A stretch of DNA of 64,000 nucleotides, taken from assembly GCF_025380365.1 (NCBI RefSeq), contig NZ_JAOCQF010000002.1, positions 266,846 to 330,845 of the forward strand, read 5' to 3'. Made by a program: the position numbers and the translations under genes. Positions within the stretch are counted from its first letter, which is position 1, and every line of letters starts with the position of its first letter. Of this stretch, positions 48,895-59,342 are shown piece after piece. The notes under the pieces were generated by a model. The model had not been told where the DNA came from and ran no database searches. It worked only from the letters and a program-made list of their open reading frames with translations. Origin of the DNA: Albidovulum sediminis. GTDB lineage: Bacteria; Pseudomonadota; Alphaproteobacteria; Rhodobacterales; Rhodobacteraceae.

Positions 48895-51090
48895 CTATCC
48901 GAGCAGGAAACCTGCGAGCGCGCCGGCGTCTACCGGCTTTCGCAGGACGGCCACATCGGCTGCGGCACAGGCCGCAGCCAGCGCGGGCGCCCGGCTGGCG
49001 GTCAGGAGGCGCGCCGCCACCGCGCCGTGGCGGTCGCGCAACTGCGTGAGGAGCGCGAGCCCGTCCATCCCCGCCCCAAGCTCGTGGTCGATGAGGAAAC
49101 GGTCGGGGACGATGCCGATTTCATCGAGCAGCGCCAGCGCCTCTTCGCCGGAGGCCACGTCGATCACCTCGAGGCGCCACTTCTCCAGCAGATGGCTGAG
49201 GGCGCGGCGCATGTCCGGGTCGTTCTCGACAAGGCAGACGATGCGCCCCTCCGGGCCCAGGGTGATCTCGGCCGTGGTCGGCTGCAGTTCTGCAGGCGCT
49301 GTCCTGTCGGGCGCGAGCAGGGGCAGCGTCACGCTGAAACGGGTGCCGCGCCCGGGAACGGAGGACAGCCCGATCGGATGGCCGAGGAGGGCCGCCGCCC
49401 GCTCGACGATTGCGAGGCCGAGGCCCATCCCTTCGGAGGCGGAGGCGCGGGCGTTCAGGCGATGGAACTCGCGGAAGACATTGGCCTGCTCGGCTTCCGG
49501 AATGCCGGGGCCGGTGTCGATCACCTCGATCCGAAGCCCCGCGCCGATCCGGCGCGCACCGACGAGGACGCGGCCCCGGTCGGTATAGCGCACCGCATTC
49601 CCGATCAGGTTCTGCAGGATGCGCCTGAGATAGGTCGGGTCGGAGGCAACGGTTGCGCCAGAGGAGCGAACGTCGAGCCGCAGGCCCTTGGCCGCCGCGA
49701 GGGGGGCGAATTCGTCGGCGAGCTGGTCGAGGATGGGACCGACCGCGACCGGCACCACATCGACCGAGGCGCGGCCGGATTCGAGCTTCGAGATGTCGAG
49801 AAGCGCGTCAAGGATGCCCTCGACGCTCGACAGCGCGTTCTGCGCCTTGCCAAGCGTCGCGCGGGCTTCGGTCGAGAGCCCCGCATCGGCGAGCGAGGCG
49901 ACGAAGAGCTTGGCCGCGGACAGGGGTTGCAGGAGGTCGTGGCTGGCCGCGGCGACGAAGCGCGCCCGCGCGGCGTTGGCCTGTTCGGCGCGGCCGAGCG
50001 CCTCGGCCAGTTCCGCGGTGCGGTCGGCGACGCGCCGTTCCAGCGTCTCGTTCGCCTCGGCAATGGCGAGAAGTGCCCGGCGTTCGGCGGTGATGTCGGA
50101 AAAGCTCATCACGAAGCCGCCGTCCGGCATCTCCTCGGCGAAGACGGCGAGGACGAGGTCCGACCCGCGGCTGAGTTCGAAATCGAGAGCGGGGCGCGGG
50201 CGGGGTCCGCGCACCCAGGCCGCGATCGTGTCGAGCGTCATCCCCCGGTTCAGCGCGAACTGCCGGCCGAGCGCTTCGGCCAGGGTGTCGAACGAAACGC
50301 CGAGCCGGAAGCGCCCCGCCGGGACCGTCAGCAGTGTGGCCAGACGCCGGTTCCAGCCGATGAGGCGCGCCGCCGCGTCGAAGATGCCGACGCCCTGGCT
50401 GATGTGGTCGAGGGTGGCGCGGATCATCCGGGCCTGATCGTCAAGGAGCTTGCCGCGTTCCTGCCGCTCCAGCCGGATGATGTCGGTGACGTCGGTCTGC
50501 AGGATCACCGTGCCGCCGTCCTGCGTACGGTGTTCGGAGACCTGGATCCAGCGGTCGTCCGAGAGGCGGACGTTGAAGATCACGTGCCGGTCCGCGTGCC
50601 GCCGCATCCGGGCGACCGCCCAGCCCCTCGGCGTTTCGGTTGGCGGAAGCGCCAGGTGGGACGAGGCGCTGACCATGTCGACATAGTCCGCGAAGGGCAG
50701 GCCGGGGCGGAGCCGGTCGCGGATGTCGGGCAGTTGCAGGCCGAAGCGGGCGTTGCACATCACCAGCTGGTCCTCGGCGTCGAAAAGGGCGAACCCCTCC
50801 TGCACCGTTTCGATCGCGGAGGCGAGGTTCTGGCGTGCCGCCTCGGCCTCGGCGGTGGCCTCGGCGAGCCGCGCATTGGTCTGGTTGAGAAGGCCGAGCG
50901 CGCGTTCGAGGTCGCGGGTCCGTTCGCGCACCTCGTCTTCCAGCATCGCGGCGCGCTGGAACTGCCGGTAGGCGCGCCCGTCGTCGTCGGTGGCCTGTTC
51001 CACCCGCCGCATCAGCACCTCGACGATCTGGAGCAGTTTTTCGCGCTGCCGGTCGGGCGGGTCGGCGGGGTTGATCAGCGCGTCGGTCAC
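48895..51090 (-). CDS. Hybrid PAS histidine kinase with C-terminal receiver
   Basis: A 731-residue soluble sensor. A coiled coil (about 50-90) leads to two PAS-like domains (about 93-210 and 228-335), then the HisKA phospho-acceptor His384 in AAASHDLLQPLSAAK, the HATPase_c with N-box NLIGNAVRYT, DTGPGI (525-530) and GMGLGLA (554-560), and a receiver domain with phospho-acceptor Asp668 and Lys718. The design matches NahK/ErcS'-type PAS-7TM-less kinases. No membrane helix, so it senses a cytosolic signal. GTG start overlapping the FIST stop (GTGA). With FIST and the LuxR-type regulator it forms a candidate phosphorelay for the cox genes. Confidence 0.92.
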   Translation of the reverse strand: MTDALINPADPPDRQREKLLQIVEVLMRRVEQATDDDGRAYRQFQRAAMLEDEVRERTRDLERALGLLNQTNARLAEATAEAEAARQNLASAIETVQEGFALFDAEDQLVMCNARFGLQLPDIRDRLRPGLPFADYVDMVSASSHLALPPTETPRGWAVARMRRHADRHVIFNVRLSDDRWIQVSEHRTQDGGTVILQTDVTDIIRLERQERGKLLDDQARMIRATLDHISQGVGIFDAAARLIGWNRRLATLLTVPAGRFRLGVSFDTLAEALGRQFALNRGMTLDTIAAWVRGPRPRPALDFELSRGSDLVLAVFAEEMPDGGFVMSFSDITAERRALLAIAEANETLERRVADRTAELAEALGRAEQANAARARFVAAASHDLLQPLSAAKLFVASLADAGLSTEARATLGKAQNALSSVEGILDALLDISKLESGRASVDVVPVAVGPILDQLADEFAPLAAAKGLRLDVRSSGATVASDPTYLRRILQNLIGNAVRYTDRGRVLVGARRIGAGLRIEVIDTGPGIPEAEQANVFREFHRLNARASASEGMGLGLAIVERAAALLGHPIGLSSVPGRGTRFSVTLPLLAPDRTAPAELQPTTAEITLGPEGRIVCLVENDPDMRRALSHLLEKWRLEVIDVASGEEALALLDEIGIVPDRFLIDHELGAGMDGLALLTQLRDRHGAVAARLLTASRAPALAAACAAADVAVLRKPVDAGALAGFLLG

Positions 51091-52259
51091 GGGGTGTCGT
51101 CCCCCGGCGGATAGATCGCGACGCCGGTCATGGTCTGGTTCACATGCATCGCGCCCAGCTGTTCCCCGTAGGTGGAAAAGCCGGTGACGCGATGGTCGCG
51201 CAGAAGGTCGGAGATGCGCCCGAACATCTGCCGGTCCTGCGCCTCGATCCTCCGCAAGATGCAGTCGCAGGCGATGATGGCCGCGGGCGGCCCCGGTTCG
51301 GACAGGCGGGCAAGTTCCCCGGCCAGGTGGTCGACCATGTCGAGCGGTTCGGCCAGCGTGAGAACAAGCCCCTCGTCGATGGCCGAAAAGAAGACCAGAT
51401 CGCCGTTCGGCAGCATCTGCTGGATGGAGCGGACATGGTGGCGCCCGCCGATGCGGACGACGACGGGGTGGGCGGCGAAGGTGAAGGTGGTCAGTTGCGC
51501 GGGGTCCTTGCCCAGCACGCGCGCATATTCGAGCGCGGCCGGCTCCGCGTTGATGCGGCGGACGATGCGGCGGGCGGGGTCGGCCTCGGTCACCACCATG
51601 CGCCGGCCGGTGGGCTTGAGGTGGTCGAGGTTGAAGACCTTCACCGGGCAGGCCGTGCGCACGAAGGCGAGGACGGCCGCGTTCTGCAGCGCGGCGCCCT
51701 GATGGAAGACGAAGGTTTCGCGGAATCGGACGCCGTCGCCGGCCGAGCCGCCGAAGAGGGGAACCGGGCCAAGACCGGGCGCCAGGGCCGCCGTCAGTTC
51801 ATCCTCGCGAATCGACAACCCGTCGACCATCAGGAACGCGAATTCGCCCTGCCAGTCGGGTCTTGCCTGGACCAGCCGCTGCCGCGCCCGCACCATCGAG
51901 CCGATCAGCCTTTCCCCTTCGAGGGCATGGAGGTCGGGGACGAGAAGCGTCTCGGCCGCGAAATGCCGCGCCGGAAGGCCGAGTGCCACGATCTCACCCT
52001 CGGCGTAACCGGCGGCGGATATCTCGCCCGCCGTGGTGCAGCCGATCACCGGGGCGCCGCCAAAGGCGTGCCCGGCGCGGGCAGGCAGCGTCCCGGGGCC
52101 GGCCTCGGGCGAGGCGAACAGGATGACGAGCGCGTAGGGCCCCGGTCCGAGCGCCCCGGCAAGCCGGCCGAGCGCGTCCGGGTCCGAGGCCCGGCAATGG
52201 GCGCTGCGCACGATCGCTGCGCCGTCCGGGCCGCTCGCAAGGGCGTTCAGCGCTTCCAT
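51087..52259 (-). CDS. FIST-domain signal sensing protein
   Basis: A 390-residue cytosolic protein with the FIST N-terminal (about 25-215: GAPVIGCTTAGEISAAGYAE, RPDWQGEFAFLMVDGLSIRE, FGGSAGDGVRF) and FIST-C (about 225-365: GRRMVVTEADPARRIVRRIN, RIEAQDRQMFGR) domains. FIST proteins are thought to bind small ligands such as amino acids or thiols and to partner with histidine kinases. The start ATG (MEALNALASG) was chosen because the upstream extension has no family sequence. Overlaps the kinase start by four bases, strong evidence for one transcript. Confidence 0.9.
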   Translation of the reverse strand: MEALNALASGPDGAAIVRSAHCRASDPDALGRLAGALGPGPYALVILFASPEAGPGTLPARAGHAFGGAPVIGCTTAGEISAAGYAEGEIVALGLPARHFAAETLLVPDLHALEGERLIGSMVRARQRLVQARPDWQGEFAFLMVDGLSIREDELTAALAPGLGPVPLFGGSAGDGVRFRETFVFHQGAALQNAAVLAFVRTACPVKVFNLDHLKPTGRRMVVTEADPARRIVRRINAEPAALEYARVLGKDPAQLTTFTFAAHPVVVRIGGRHHVRSIQQMLPNGDLVFFSAIDEGLVLTLAEPLDMVDHLAGELARLSEPGPPAAIIACDCILRRIEAQDRQMFGRISDLLRDHRVTGFSTYGEQLGAMHVNQTMTGVAIYPPGDDTP

Positions 52260-52338
52260 CTGGTCCTCCCGCCCCGGAAAGCTAGGGGCCTGCCGCGGGC
52301 GTGGCAAGTGCGGCGCTGGCGCCCTCCACGTCTGTGTG

Positions 52339-53022
<684 letters not shown>

Positions 53023-53076
53023 TCCGGGTGCAGGACGTGCGCAGGATAGCAGCAGGGGCCGGGGCTGTAATCCGCG

Positions 53077-53106
53077 CCTTTGGTCGAGGGGGGACTACGA
53101 CCAAGG
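53077..53106 (+). promoter_or_regulatory. Candidate operator ahead of coxG (inverted repeat)
   Basis: TTGGTCG-N11-CGACCAA (53080-53104) is a perfect inverted repeat within CCTTTGGTCG ... CGACCAAGG. Its centre is about 55 bases before a TATTCT -10-like box at 53135-53140, the position expected for an activator upstream of the -35. It ends 57 bases before the coxG ATG and also lies in front of the divergent response regulator. Same 10-mer occurs before coxD. Confidence 0.55.
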
Positions 53107-53162
53107 TCAGATAGCCTCTGCGTCCCGCGCCGCCTATTCTGTCGGCAAGTGAGGAGCATCGC

Positions 53163-53702
53163 ATGGAACTCAAGGATTCGCGGATCATCGCGGCGCGCCC
53201 CGAGGACGTCTGGGCCGCCATTCTGTCACCCGAGGTGCTTCAGGCCTGCATTCCGGGCTGCGAGAGCATCACCGGAACGCCCGAAGAGGGGTTTGAAGCG
53301 GTCGTGGTGCAGAAGGTCGGGCCGGTCAAGGCGCGCTTCACCGGCGTGGTGACGCTGTCGGACATGGTTGCCGGCGAAAGCCTGACCATCTCGGGCGAGG
53401 GCAAGGGCGGGCCGGCGGGCTTTGCCAAGGGCGGCGCGAAGGTTCGGCTTGATCCGGACGGAGAGGGCACTAATCTCAGCTACGAGGTGCAGGCCTCCGT
53501 GGGCGGAAAGCTGGCCCAACTCGGGAGCCGGATCATCGACGGGTTCGCCCGCAAGCTGGCCGACGAATTCTTCGCGCGGCTGCAAAGCGCGGTCGAGACG
53601 CCGGGCGCGGCCGATGCCACGGAAGCGGCAGAGTCCGATGCCGACGCGGCCGAGGGCGGAGAAAAGAAGAAAGGATGGTTCCGGCGCATCATCGGCGCCT
53701 GA
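53163..53702 (+). CDS. coxG: CO dehydrogenase accessory protein CoxG (SRPBCC fold)
   Basis: A 179-residue protein of the CoxG/SRPBCC family: [20 protein letters not shown] opens the START-like fold, [18 protein letters not shown] and [16 protein letters not shown] follow, and an acidic C-terminal extension ([20 protein letters not shown]) ends in a hydrophobic-basic tail. CoxG is thought to bind CO dehydrogenase and anchor it to the inner membrane. GAGGAG precedes the ATG. First gene of the structural block, 28 bases before coxS. Confidence 0.93.
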   Translation: MELKDSRIIAARPEDVWAAILSPEVLQACIPGCESITGTPEEGFEAVVVQKVGPVKARFTGVVTLSDMVAGESLTISGEGKGGPAGFAKGGAKVRLDPDGEGTNLSYEVQASVGGKLAQLGSRIIDGFARKLADEFFARLQSAVETPGAADATEAAESDADAAEGGEKKKGWFRRIIGA

Positions 53703-53730
53703 ACCTGAAAGGTCACCAAGGGAGGAAGTA

Positions 53731-54216
53731 ATGACGAAAGTCACCATGACCGTGAACGGCCGCGCCGTTTCCGGCGAGGTGGAGGGGCGCACGCTCCTGT
53801 CCACCTTTCTGCGCGAGGGGCTGGGCCTGACCGGCACCCATGTCGGTTGCGACACGTCCCAGTGCGGCGCCTGCGTCGTGCATGTCGATGGCAAGGCCGT
53901 GAAAAGCTGCACGGTCTTCGCCTCGGACGTCGCCGGTGCCGCGGTCACCACGATCGAGGGCATGGCCAATCCCGACGGCAGCCTTGGCCGGGTGCAGCAG
54001 GCGTTCCAGGATCACCACGGGCTTCAGTGCGGCTTCTGCACGCCCGGCATGGTGATGTCCGCCGCCGCCCTTCTGGCCGAGAACCCGAAGCCCAGCGAGG
54101 CCGACGTGCGCCACTATCTCGAAGGCAACATCTGCCGCTGCACGGGCTACCACAACATCGTCAAGGCAGTGCTTGCCGCGTCCGGCCAGGACGTGAGCGG
54201 CGTGGCCGCCGAATAG
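53731..54216 (+). CDS. coxS: CO dehydrogenase-like small subunit, two [2Fe-2S] clusters
   Basis: A 161-residue ferredoxin-like subunit of the xanthine-oxidase family. The plant-type N-terminal cluster is ligated by Cys40, Cys45, Cys48 and Cys60 ([11 protein letters not shown]); the second cluster by Cys100, Cys103, Cys135 and Cys137 (CGFCTPG and [10 protein letters not shown]). It passes electrons from the molybdenum centre to the FAD subunit. GGGAGGAAG is before the ATG. All eight ligands are present. 12 bases before coxL. Confidence 0.97.
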   Translation: MTKVTMTVNGRAVSGEVEGRTLLSTFLREGLGLTGTHVGCDTSQCGACVVHVDGKAVKSCTVFASDVAGAAVTTIEGMANPDGSLGRVQQAFQDHHGLQCGFCTPGMVMSAAALLAENPKPSEADVRHYLEGNICRCTGYHNIVKAVLAASGQDVSGVAAE

Positions 54217-54228
54217 GGAGGGGGGAAC

Positions 54229-56598
54229 ATGCCGAAGGATCAAGGCATCGGCGCCAGCACCAAGCGGCGCGAGGACGTGCGCTTCCTGACCGGGAAGGGC
54301 CGCTACACCGACGACATCAACCTGCGCGGCCAGACGCATTGCGTCTTCGTGCGCAGCCAGGTCGCGCACGGGCGCATCAACGCGATCGACACCTCGGCCG
54401 CGGAAGCGATGCCGGGCGTCATCAAGGTCTTCACCTCGGCGGATTTCGCCGGCAAGGGCGGCGTGCCCTGCGGCTGGCAGATCCACGACAAGCAGGGCAA
54501 CCCGATGCTGGAGCCCAAGCACCCGATCCTTGCGGAAGGCAAGGCGCGCTACGTCGGCGACGCCATCGCCGCCGTCATCGCGGAAACGCTGGAACAGGCC
54601 CGGGACGCCGCCGAAGCGGTGGTCATCGACATCGAGGAACTGCCCGCCGTCGTCGACATGAAGGCCGCGGTCGCGGGCGGCGCACTGGTGCACGATGAAG
54701 TGGGCTCGAACCTCTGCTACGACTGGGGCTTCATCGAGGACAACAAGGGCGCCGTCGATGCCGCGATCAAGTCCGCGCACCACGTCACGACGCTGGAACT
54801 GGTGAACAACCGCCTGATCCCGAACGCGATGGAACCGCGGGCGGCCATCGGCGACTACAACAGCGCTTCGGACGACTACACGCTTTACACCACCAGCCAG
54901 AACCCGCATGTGATCCGGTTGCTGATGGGCGCCTTCGTCCTTGGCATTCCGGAACACAAGTTGCGCGTCATCGCCCCTGATGTCGGCGGCGGCTTCGGTT
55001 CGAAGATCTTCCACTACGTCGAGGAAGCCTTCGTCACCCATGCAGCCAAGGTCGTCGGCCGGCCGGTCAAGTGGACGGCGCAGCGGTCGGAAAGCTTCAT
55101 GACCGACGCGCACGGCCGCGACCATGTCACGAAGATCGAACTTGCGCTCGACAAGGACGGGCATTTCCTTGCCATCCGGACCGAGACCTACGCGAACATG
55201 GGCGCCTATCTGTCCACCTTCGCCTCGTCGGTGCCGACCTACCTGCACGGCACGCTGATGGCGGGGAACTACAAGACCCCGCATATCTACGTGAACGTGA
55301 AGGCGGTATTCACCAACACCGTGCCGGTCGATGCCTACCGCGGCGCCGGCCGCCCGGAAGCGACCTTCCAGCTTGAGCGGGTGATCGACAAGGCCGCGCG
55401 CGAAATGGGGATCGACCCGATCGAGATCCGTCGCCGGAACTTCGTTCAGCCGAACGAGTTTCCCTATCAGACCCCGGTCGCGGTGGCCTACGACACCGGC
55501 AACTATCAGGCGACGATGGACAAGCTGGTCCAGATCGCCGACATCGCCGGGTTCGAGGGGCGGCGCGCGGAAAGCGCGAAGAAGGGCCTGCTGCGCGGGC
55601 TTGGTGTCAACTGCTACATCGAGGCCTGCGGCATCGCGCCGTCGAACCTTGTCGGGCAGCTTGGCGCGCGTGCGGGGCTTTACGAAAGCGCCACCGTGCG
55701 GGTGAACGCGACCGGCGGCATCGTCGTGATGACCGGCAGCCATAGCCACGGGCAGGGGCATGAAACCACCTTCCCGCAGGTCGTGGCCGAGATGATCGGC
55801 ATTCCCGAGGCTCAGGTGGAGATCGTGCACGGCGATACCGCCAACGTGCCGATGGGGATGGGCACCTACGGCTCGCGCTCGCTCGCGGTCGGCGGGTCGG
55901 CGATCGTGCGGGCGACGAACAAGATCATCGCCAAGGCCAAGAAGATCGCGGCGCACCTGATGGAGGCCTCCGAGGGCGACATCGAGCTGAAGGACGGCAA
56001 GTTCTCCGTCGCGGGCACCGACAAGTCGGTCGACTGGGGCTCGGTCTGCCTTGCCGCCTATGTTCCGCACAACTACCCGTTGGCGGAACTGGAACCGGGG
56101 CTGGAGGAAACGGCGTTCTACGACCCGTCGAACTTCACCTACCCCGCCGGCGCCTATGCCTGCGAGGTCGAGGTGGACCCCGGCACCGGCAAGGTGACCA
56201 TCTGCTCCTTCGCCGCGGCGGACGACTTCGGCAACGTCATCAACCCGATGATCGTCGAAGGACAGGTCCACGGCGGGCTGGCGCAGGGCATCGGACAGGC
56301 CATGCTGGAAGCGGCGGCCTATGATGCGAACGGCCAGCTTCTGTCGGGCAGCTACATGGACTATGCCATGCCGCGGGCCGACGACGTGCCGTTCTACATG
56401 GTCGACCATTCCTGCCAGACGCCGTGCACCCACAACCCCCTCGGGGTCAAGGGCTGCGGCGAGGCCGGTGCCATCGGGTCGCCCCCCGCGGTCGTCAACG
56501 CGGTGATCGACGCGCTTCAGCGCGGCGGCCACAAGCATGTGACACATATCGACATGCCGGTCTCGCCCGTCAGGGTCTGGTCGGCGATGCAGGGTTGA
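54229..56598 (+). CDS. coxL: CO dehydrogenase-like large (molybdenum) subunit, form II
   Basis: A 789-residue molybdenum-cofactor subunit of the xanthine-oxidase family. GGGFGSK at 253-259 and the catalytic Glu745 in [10 protein letters not shown] are present. The active-site loop is AYRGAGR at 369-375, the form II signature, instead of AYxCSFR with the Cys that binds copper in true CO dehydrogenases. Form II enzymes may oxidise CO slowly or act on another small substrate such as an aldehyde or purine-like compound. It assembles with CoxS and CoxM as a heterohexamer. ATG, with coxS just upstream; the next gene follows after 13 bases. Confidence 0.97.
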   Translation: MPKDQGIGASTKRREDVRFLTGKGRYTDDINLRGQTHCVFVRSQVAHGRINAIDTSAAEAMPGVIKVFTSADFAGKGGVPCGWQIHDKQGNPMLEPKHPILAEGKARYVGDAIAAVIAETLEQARDAAEAVVIDIEELPAVVDMKAAVAGGALVHDEVGSNLCYDWGFIEDNKGAVDAAIKSAHHVTTLELVNNRLIPNAMEPRAAIGDYNSASDDYTLYTTSQNPHVIRLLMGAFVLGIPEHKLRVIAPDVGGGFGSKIFHYVEEAFVTHAAKVVGRPVKWTAQRSESFMTDAHGRDHVTKIELALDKDGHFLAIRTETYANMGAYLSTFASSVPTYLHGTLMAGNYKTPHIYVNVKAVFTNTVPVDAYRGAGRPEATFQLERVIDKAAREMGIDPIEIRRRNFVQPNEFPYQTPVAVAYDTGNYQATMDKLVQIADIAGFEGRRAESAKKGLLRGLGVNCYIEACGIAPSNLVGQLGARAGLYESATVRVNATGGIVVMTGSHSHGQGHETTFPQVVAEMIGIPEAQVEIVHGDTANVPMGMGTYGSRSLAVGGSAIVRATNKIIAKAKKIAAHLMEASEGDIELKDGKFSVAGTDKSVDWGSVCLAAYVPHNYPLAELEPGLEETAFYDPSNFTYPAGAYACEVEVDPGTGKVTICSFAAADDFGNVINPMIVEGQVHGGLAQGIGQAMLEAAAYDANGQLLSGSYMDYAMPRADDVPFYMVDHSCQTPCTHNPLGVKGCGEAGAIGSPPAVVNAVIDALQRGGHKHVTHIDMPVSPVRVWSAMQG

Positions 56599-56611
56599 GG
56601 GGGGACAGGCC

Positions 56612-57400
56612 ATGTATGCATTCGACTTCGAGAAACCGAAGACCGTGGCCGAGGCCGTCTCGGCCCTGGCACGCGAAGACGCGATGGCGCTGGGCGGCGG
56701 GCAGACCCTGATCCCGTCGCTGAAACAGCGACTTGCCGCACCCTCGGCCCTGGTCAGCCTGACCGGCATCGCCGAGATGCGCGGGGTCTGCACCGGCGAT
56801 GACGGGGCGCTCTGCATCGGGGGGGCGACGCCGCATGCGGTCGTCGCTGCGGAGGCGGCGGGCAAGTATCCCGCCCTTGCGGCACTCGCCGGCAACATTG
56901 GCGATCCGGCGGTCAGGAACCGCGGCACCATCGGCGGATCGCTGGCCAACAACGACCCTGCGGCGGACTACCCTGCGGCGGTGCTTGCCTCGGGCGCGAC
57001 GATCGTGACCAACACCCGCAGGATCGCGGCGGACGACTTCTTCGAAGGGCTCTTCACCACCGCGCTCGAACCGGGGGAGATCATCGTCGAGGTGCGCTTC
57101 CCGATCCCCGCGCGCGCCGCCTATGCCAAGTTCCAGCAGCCCGCCTCGCGCTTCGCGCTGACCGGGGTGTTCGTGGCCAAGACCGCGGGCGGGGTCCGGG
57201 TGGCGGTGACGGGCGCCTCCGAAAACGGAGTCTTCCGCTGGAGCGAGGCGGAAAAGGCGCTGTCGGCCAGTTTCTCGGCCGATGCCATCGCGGGGCTGTC
57301 GGTGCCCGCCGACGGCATGGTGGGTGACCTGCACGGCACGCCCGCCTATCGCGCGAACCTGGTCAAGGTGATGACGCAGCGCGCGGTCTCTGCCGCCTGA
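56612..57400 (+). CDS. coxM: CO dehydrogenase-like medium (FAD) subunit
   Basis: A 262-residue FAD-binding subunit. The first FAD motif is GGGQTLIP at 28-35, the second TIGGSLANNDPAADYP at 106-121, followed by the CO_deh_flav_C domain (FQQPASRFALTGVFVAKTAG). It transfers electrons from CoxS to the quinone pool or another acceptor. Length is typical. GGGGGGAC precedes the ATG. Last gene of the structural block; a hairpin lies after its stop. Confidence 0.95.
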   Translation: MYAFDFEKPKTVAEAVSALAREDAMALGGGQTLIPSLKQRLAAPSALVSLTGIAEMRGVCTGDDGALCIGGATPHAVVAAEAAGKYPALAALAGNIGDPAVRNRGTIGGSLANNDPAADYPAAVLASGATIVTNTRRIAADDFFEGLFTTALEPGEIIVEVRFPIPARAAYAKFQQPASRFALTGVFVAKTAGGVRVAVTGASENGVFRWSEAEKALSASFSADAIAGLSVPADGMVGDLHGTPAYRANLVKVMTQRAVSAA

Positions 57401-57418
57401 TCGGGCATGAAACGGTTG

Positions 57419-57444
57419 CGGCCCCTGCCTTCGGGTGGGGGCCG
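57419..57444. terminator. Hairpin after coxM
   Basis: CGGCCCC and GGGGCCG form a seven-base-pair stem around a 12-base loop, 19 bases past the coxM stop and before the convergent unknown gene. It could end transcription from both sides. The T-run after it is short. Confidence 0.4.
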
Positions 57445-57463
57445 TCGCCTTTGCGGCGCGTCC

Positions 57464-57718
57464 CTAGTCCGACGCGCCGGACCCCTTCTTCGGGCTCATC
57501 CTGTAGACGCCTTCCGGCAGGTTCAGCGCGGCGGCAAGCTCGCGCACCTGGGCCATCGACATCACGATCTTCACCACCTCGTCCCGGCGCGGGTCGTATT
57601 GCTCCAGCGTGACGCATTCCTCGAACGCCTGGATCGTCACGTCTTCCTCAAGGTGGGGGCTGCCCTCGTCGACGAGGGTGATGACTGTGGCGTCGAAGTC
57701 GTGCTCGATGGTGAACAT
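57464..57718 (-). CDS. Small acidic protein of unknown function
   Basis: An 84-residue protein, MFTIEHDFDATVITLVDEGS at its start, with an acidic HLEEDVTIQAFEECVTLEQY middle and a C-terminal MAQVRELAAALNLPEGVYRM helix. No family recognised. Similar small acidic genes occur in Rhodobacterales genomes as hypothetical proteins, which I cannot verify here. It converges with coxM and is divergent from the M48 gene. ATG start. Confidence 0.65.
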   Translation of the reverse strand: MFTIEHDFDATVITLVDEGSPHLEEDVTIQAFEECVTLEQYDPRRDEVVKIVMSMAQVRELAAALNLPEGVYRMSPKKGSGASD

Positions 57719-57852
57719 GGTATCAGGGTATCCCGTGCCCGGCGTGCCCGCAACGACGATTGCGGGGTTTTGCCGAGGCCGCGCGGATGGTCTTTTCCGT
57801 CCGGACCGCGGCGATTATGTTCCGGCCAGCCGAAGAACCCCAGGAGTCAGCC

Positions 57853-58584
57853 ATGTACCGCCCAGCGGCCCCCCTGCTTTTTGCTATTGCTGCGGCCCTG
57901 TTGACGGGATGCGTCGCCACCACCGCCCAGGCCCCTGCCACCTTGCCGGCGGCGATGACGGTGCCTGCGGGGCCGCCCGTCGATGCGGCGACGGCGCGGG
58001 CGAACTTCGACGCGGTGCTGACCCGGATGGAGCCGGTGATCGAGCAGGAATGCCGCGCCCGCACCCGCGGCCTGAACTGCGACTACCGGATTTCCATCGA
58101 TGCCCGGCCGGGGCAGCCGGCGAACGCCTACCAGACGCGCGACGGGGCCGGGCGGCCGGTGATCGCCTTCACCTCGGCCCTGATCGCCGATACGCGAAAC
58201 CGGGACGAACTGGCCTTCGTCATGGGCCACGAGGCGGCGCACCACATCGCCGACCACATCCCGCGGCAGCAGCAGACGACCATGGCCGGGGCCCTGTTCG
58301 GCGGGCTCGCAGCGGCGCTGGCGGGGGCGGACCCTTCGACCGTCGACATGGCGCAGAACATCGGCGCGTCGGTAGGCGCGCGGGCCTATTCCAAGGACCA
58401 TGAGCTTGAGGCCGACGCGCTTGGCACCGTGCTGACCTGCGCGGCCGGCTACAGCGCCGGACGCGGGGCAGCCTACTTCGCCCGCATCCCCGACCCCGGC
58501 GACCGCTTCCTCGGATCGCACCCGGCCAACAGCCAGCGTATGGCGACGGTCGGCCGGGTCTCTGCAGAGATCGGCTGCCGGTAG
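57853..58584 (+). CDS. M48-family metalloprotease, lipoprotein
   Basis: A 243-residue protein with a lipoprotein signal peptide (lipobox LLTGC, Cys20), so it is anchored to a membrane facing the periplasm. The zinc motif is HEAAHH with His126, Glu127 and His130, and the third ligand comes from HELEAD at about 183-188, as in M48 peptidases (BepA/LoiP-like group). Likely degrades misfolded envelope proteins. GGAG is seven bases before the ATG. It would be processed by Lgt. Stands alone after the unknown acidic gene. Confidence 0.92.
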   Translation: MYRPAAPLLFAIAAALLTGCVATTAQAPATLPAAMTVPAGPPVDAATARANFDAVLTRMEPVIEQECRARTRGLNCDYRISIDARPGQPANAYQTRDGAGRPVIAFTSALIADTRNRDELAFVMGHEAAHHIADHIPRQQQTTMAGALFGGLAAALAGADPSTVDMAQNIGASVGARAYSKDHELEADALGTVLTCAAGYSAGRGAAYFARIPDPGDRFLGSHPANSQRMATVGRVSAEIGCR

Positions 58585-58668
58585 GCTTCACTGCGACGTT
58601 GATCTGGATCATGGCGGCGCTTCATGGCATGATGAAGCTGTATCGAGTGGCCCTTGAAGGAGGAATAC

Positions 58669-58947
58669 ATGGTGAAGACCGGAGAAGCGCAGGTGCCGCA
58701 AGGCTGCGGCCTTCCGGACATTCCCTACTTCCTGACGCCGGAGTTCGCCGAGCGCCATGGGGTGGATCTGGGCGGCGCGATCCACGGCGGCCTTCTGACG
58801 CTTGAGGATTTCGTGGCGGTCCTGCAGTCCTGCCGCGAATGCCAGGATGGCTCCGGCCGCCGGCATGAGCATCCCGAAGGGCTGGAAGCAGCGCCGGACT
58901 GGTGCGCCAATCGGGCTGTCCTCGAAGGCTTGCGCGGGCTCGTCTGA
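58669..58947 (+). CDS. DUF6455-like small Cys protein
   Basis: A 92-residue protein. LTPEFAERHGVDLGGAIHGG is followed by LQSCRECQDGSGRRHEHPEG and ends APDWCANRAVLEGL. The Cys pattern C-x-x-C and the PD-x-C-x-N-R-A-V element match the gene at 59321-59596. AAGGAGG is five bases before the ATG; a TTG five codons upstream is the only alternative. Possible zinc binding through the Cys residues is inference. 32 bases before the IMPACT gene on the same strand. Confidence 0.65.
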   Translation: MVKTGEAQVPQGCGLPDIPYFLTPEFAERHGVDLGGAIHGGLLTLEDFVAVLQSCRECQDGSGRRHEHPEGLEAAPDWCANRAVLEGLRGLV

Positions 58948-58979
58948 GGCGGGTGCCGGCCGGGCGGCGTCCTGAGATC

Positions 58980-59342
58980 ATGCGTATCCTCGAAAACGTG
59001 GTGTCCGACCGCGGGTCGAGATATGCCGTTTCGGGCGGTCCTGTGAACAATCGCGCGGAAGCCGCCGCATTTATCTCGGATCTGAAACGGAACAAGAAGT
59101 TCGCCAAGGCCACGCACAACACCTGGGCGGTCCTCTTCGATGAGGACGGCCAGCGCGACCCCCAGAAGAACGATGACGGAGAGGCCGGCGCCGGCGCCGT
59201 CATCCTGCGGATGCTGGAACGCGCGGGGCTGACCAATCACATCGTGGTCGTCACCCGATGGTATGGCGGCGTGAAACTGGGCGGCGACCGCTTTCGTCAC
59301 GTCGCCGAAGCCGTGCGCGCCTACTTGTCCGCAGTCGGCTGA
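58980..59342 (+). CDS. IMPACT/YigZ-family protein
   Basis: A 120-residue protein consisting only of the N-terminal UPF0029 (IMPACT) domain: VVSDRGSRYAVSGGPVNNRA, then THNTWAVLFDEDGQRDPQKN with the D-D-G-E pair, and HIVVVTRWYGGVKLGGDRFR, the family signature. It lacks the C-terminal half seen in full-length YigZ. The eukaryotic relative IMPACT regulates GCN2; the bacterial role is unknown. The last 22 bases overlap the 3' end of the opposing DUF6455-like gene. Confidence 0.88.
   Translation: MRILENVVSDRGSRYAVSGGPVNNRAEAAAFISDLKRNKKFAKATHNTWAVLFDEDGQRDPQKNDDGEAGAGAVILRMLERAGLTNHIVVVTRWYGGVKLGGDRFRHVAEAVRAYLSAVG

Noticed and set aside
53713-56952. 1079-codon antisense frame across coxS-coxL
   Set aside because: The plus-strand frames carry all ligand and cofactor motifs; the antisense product is repetitive in Val/Gly/Arg/His.
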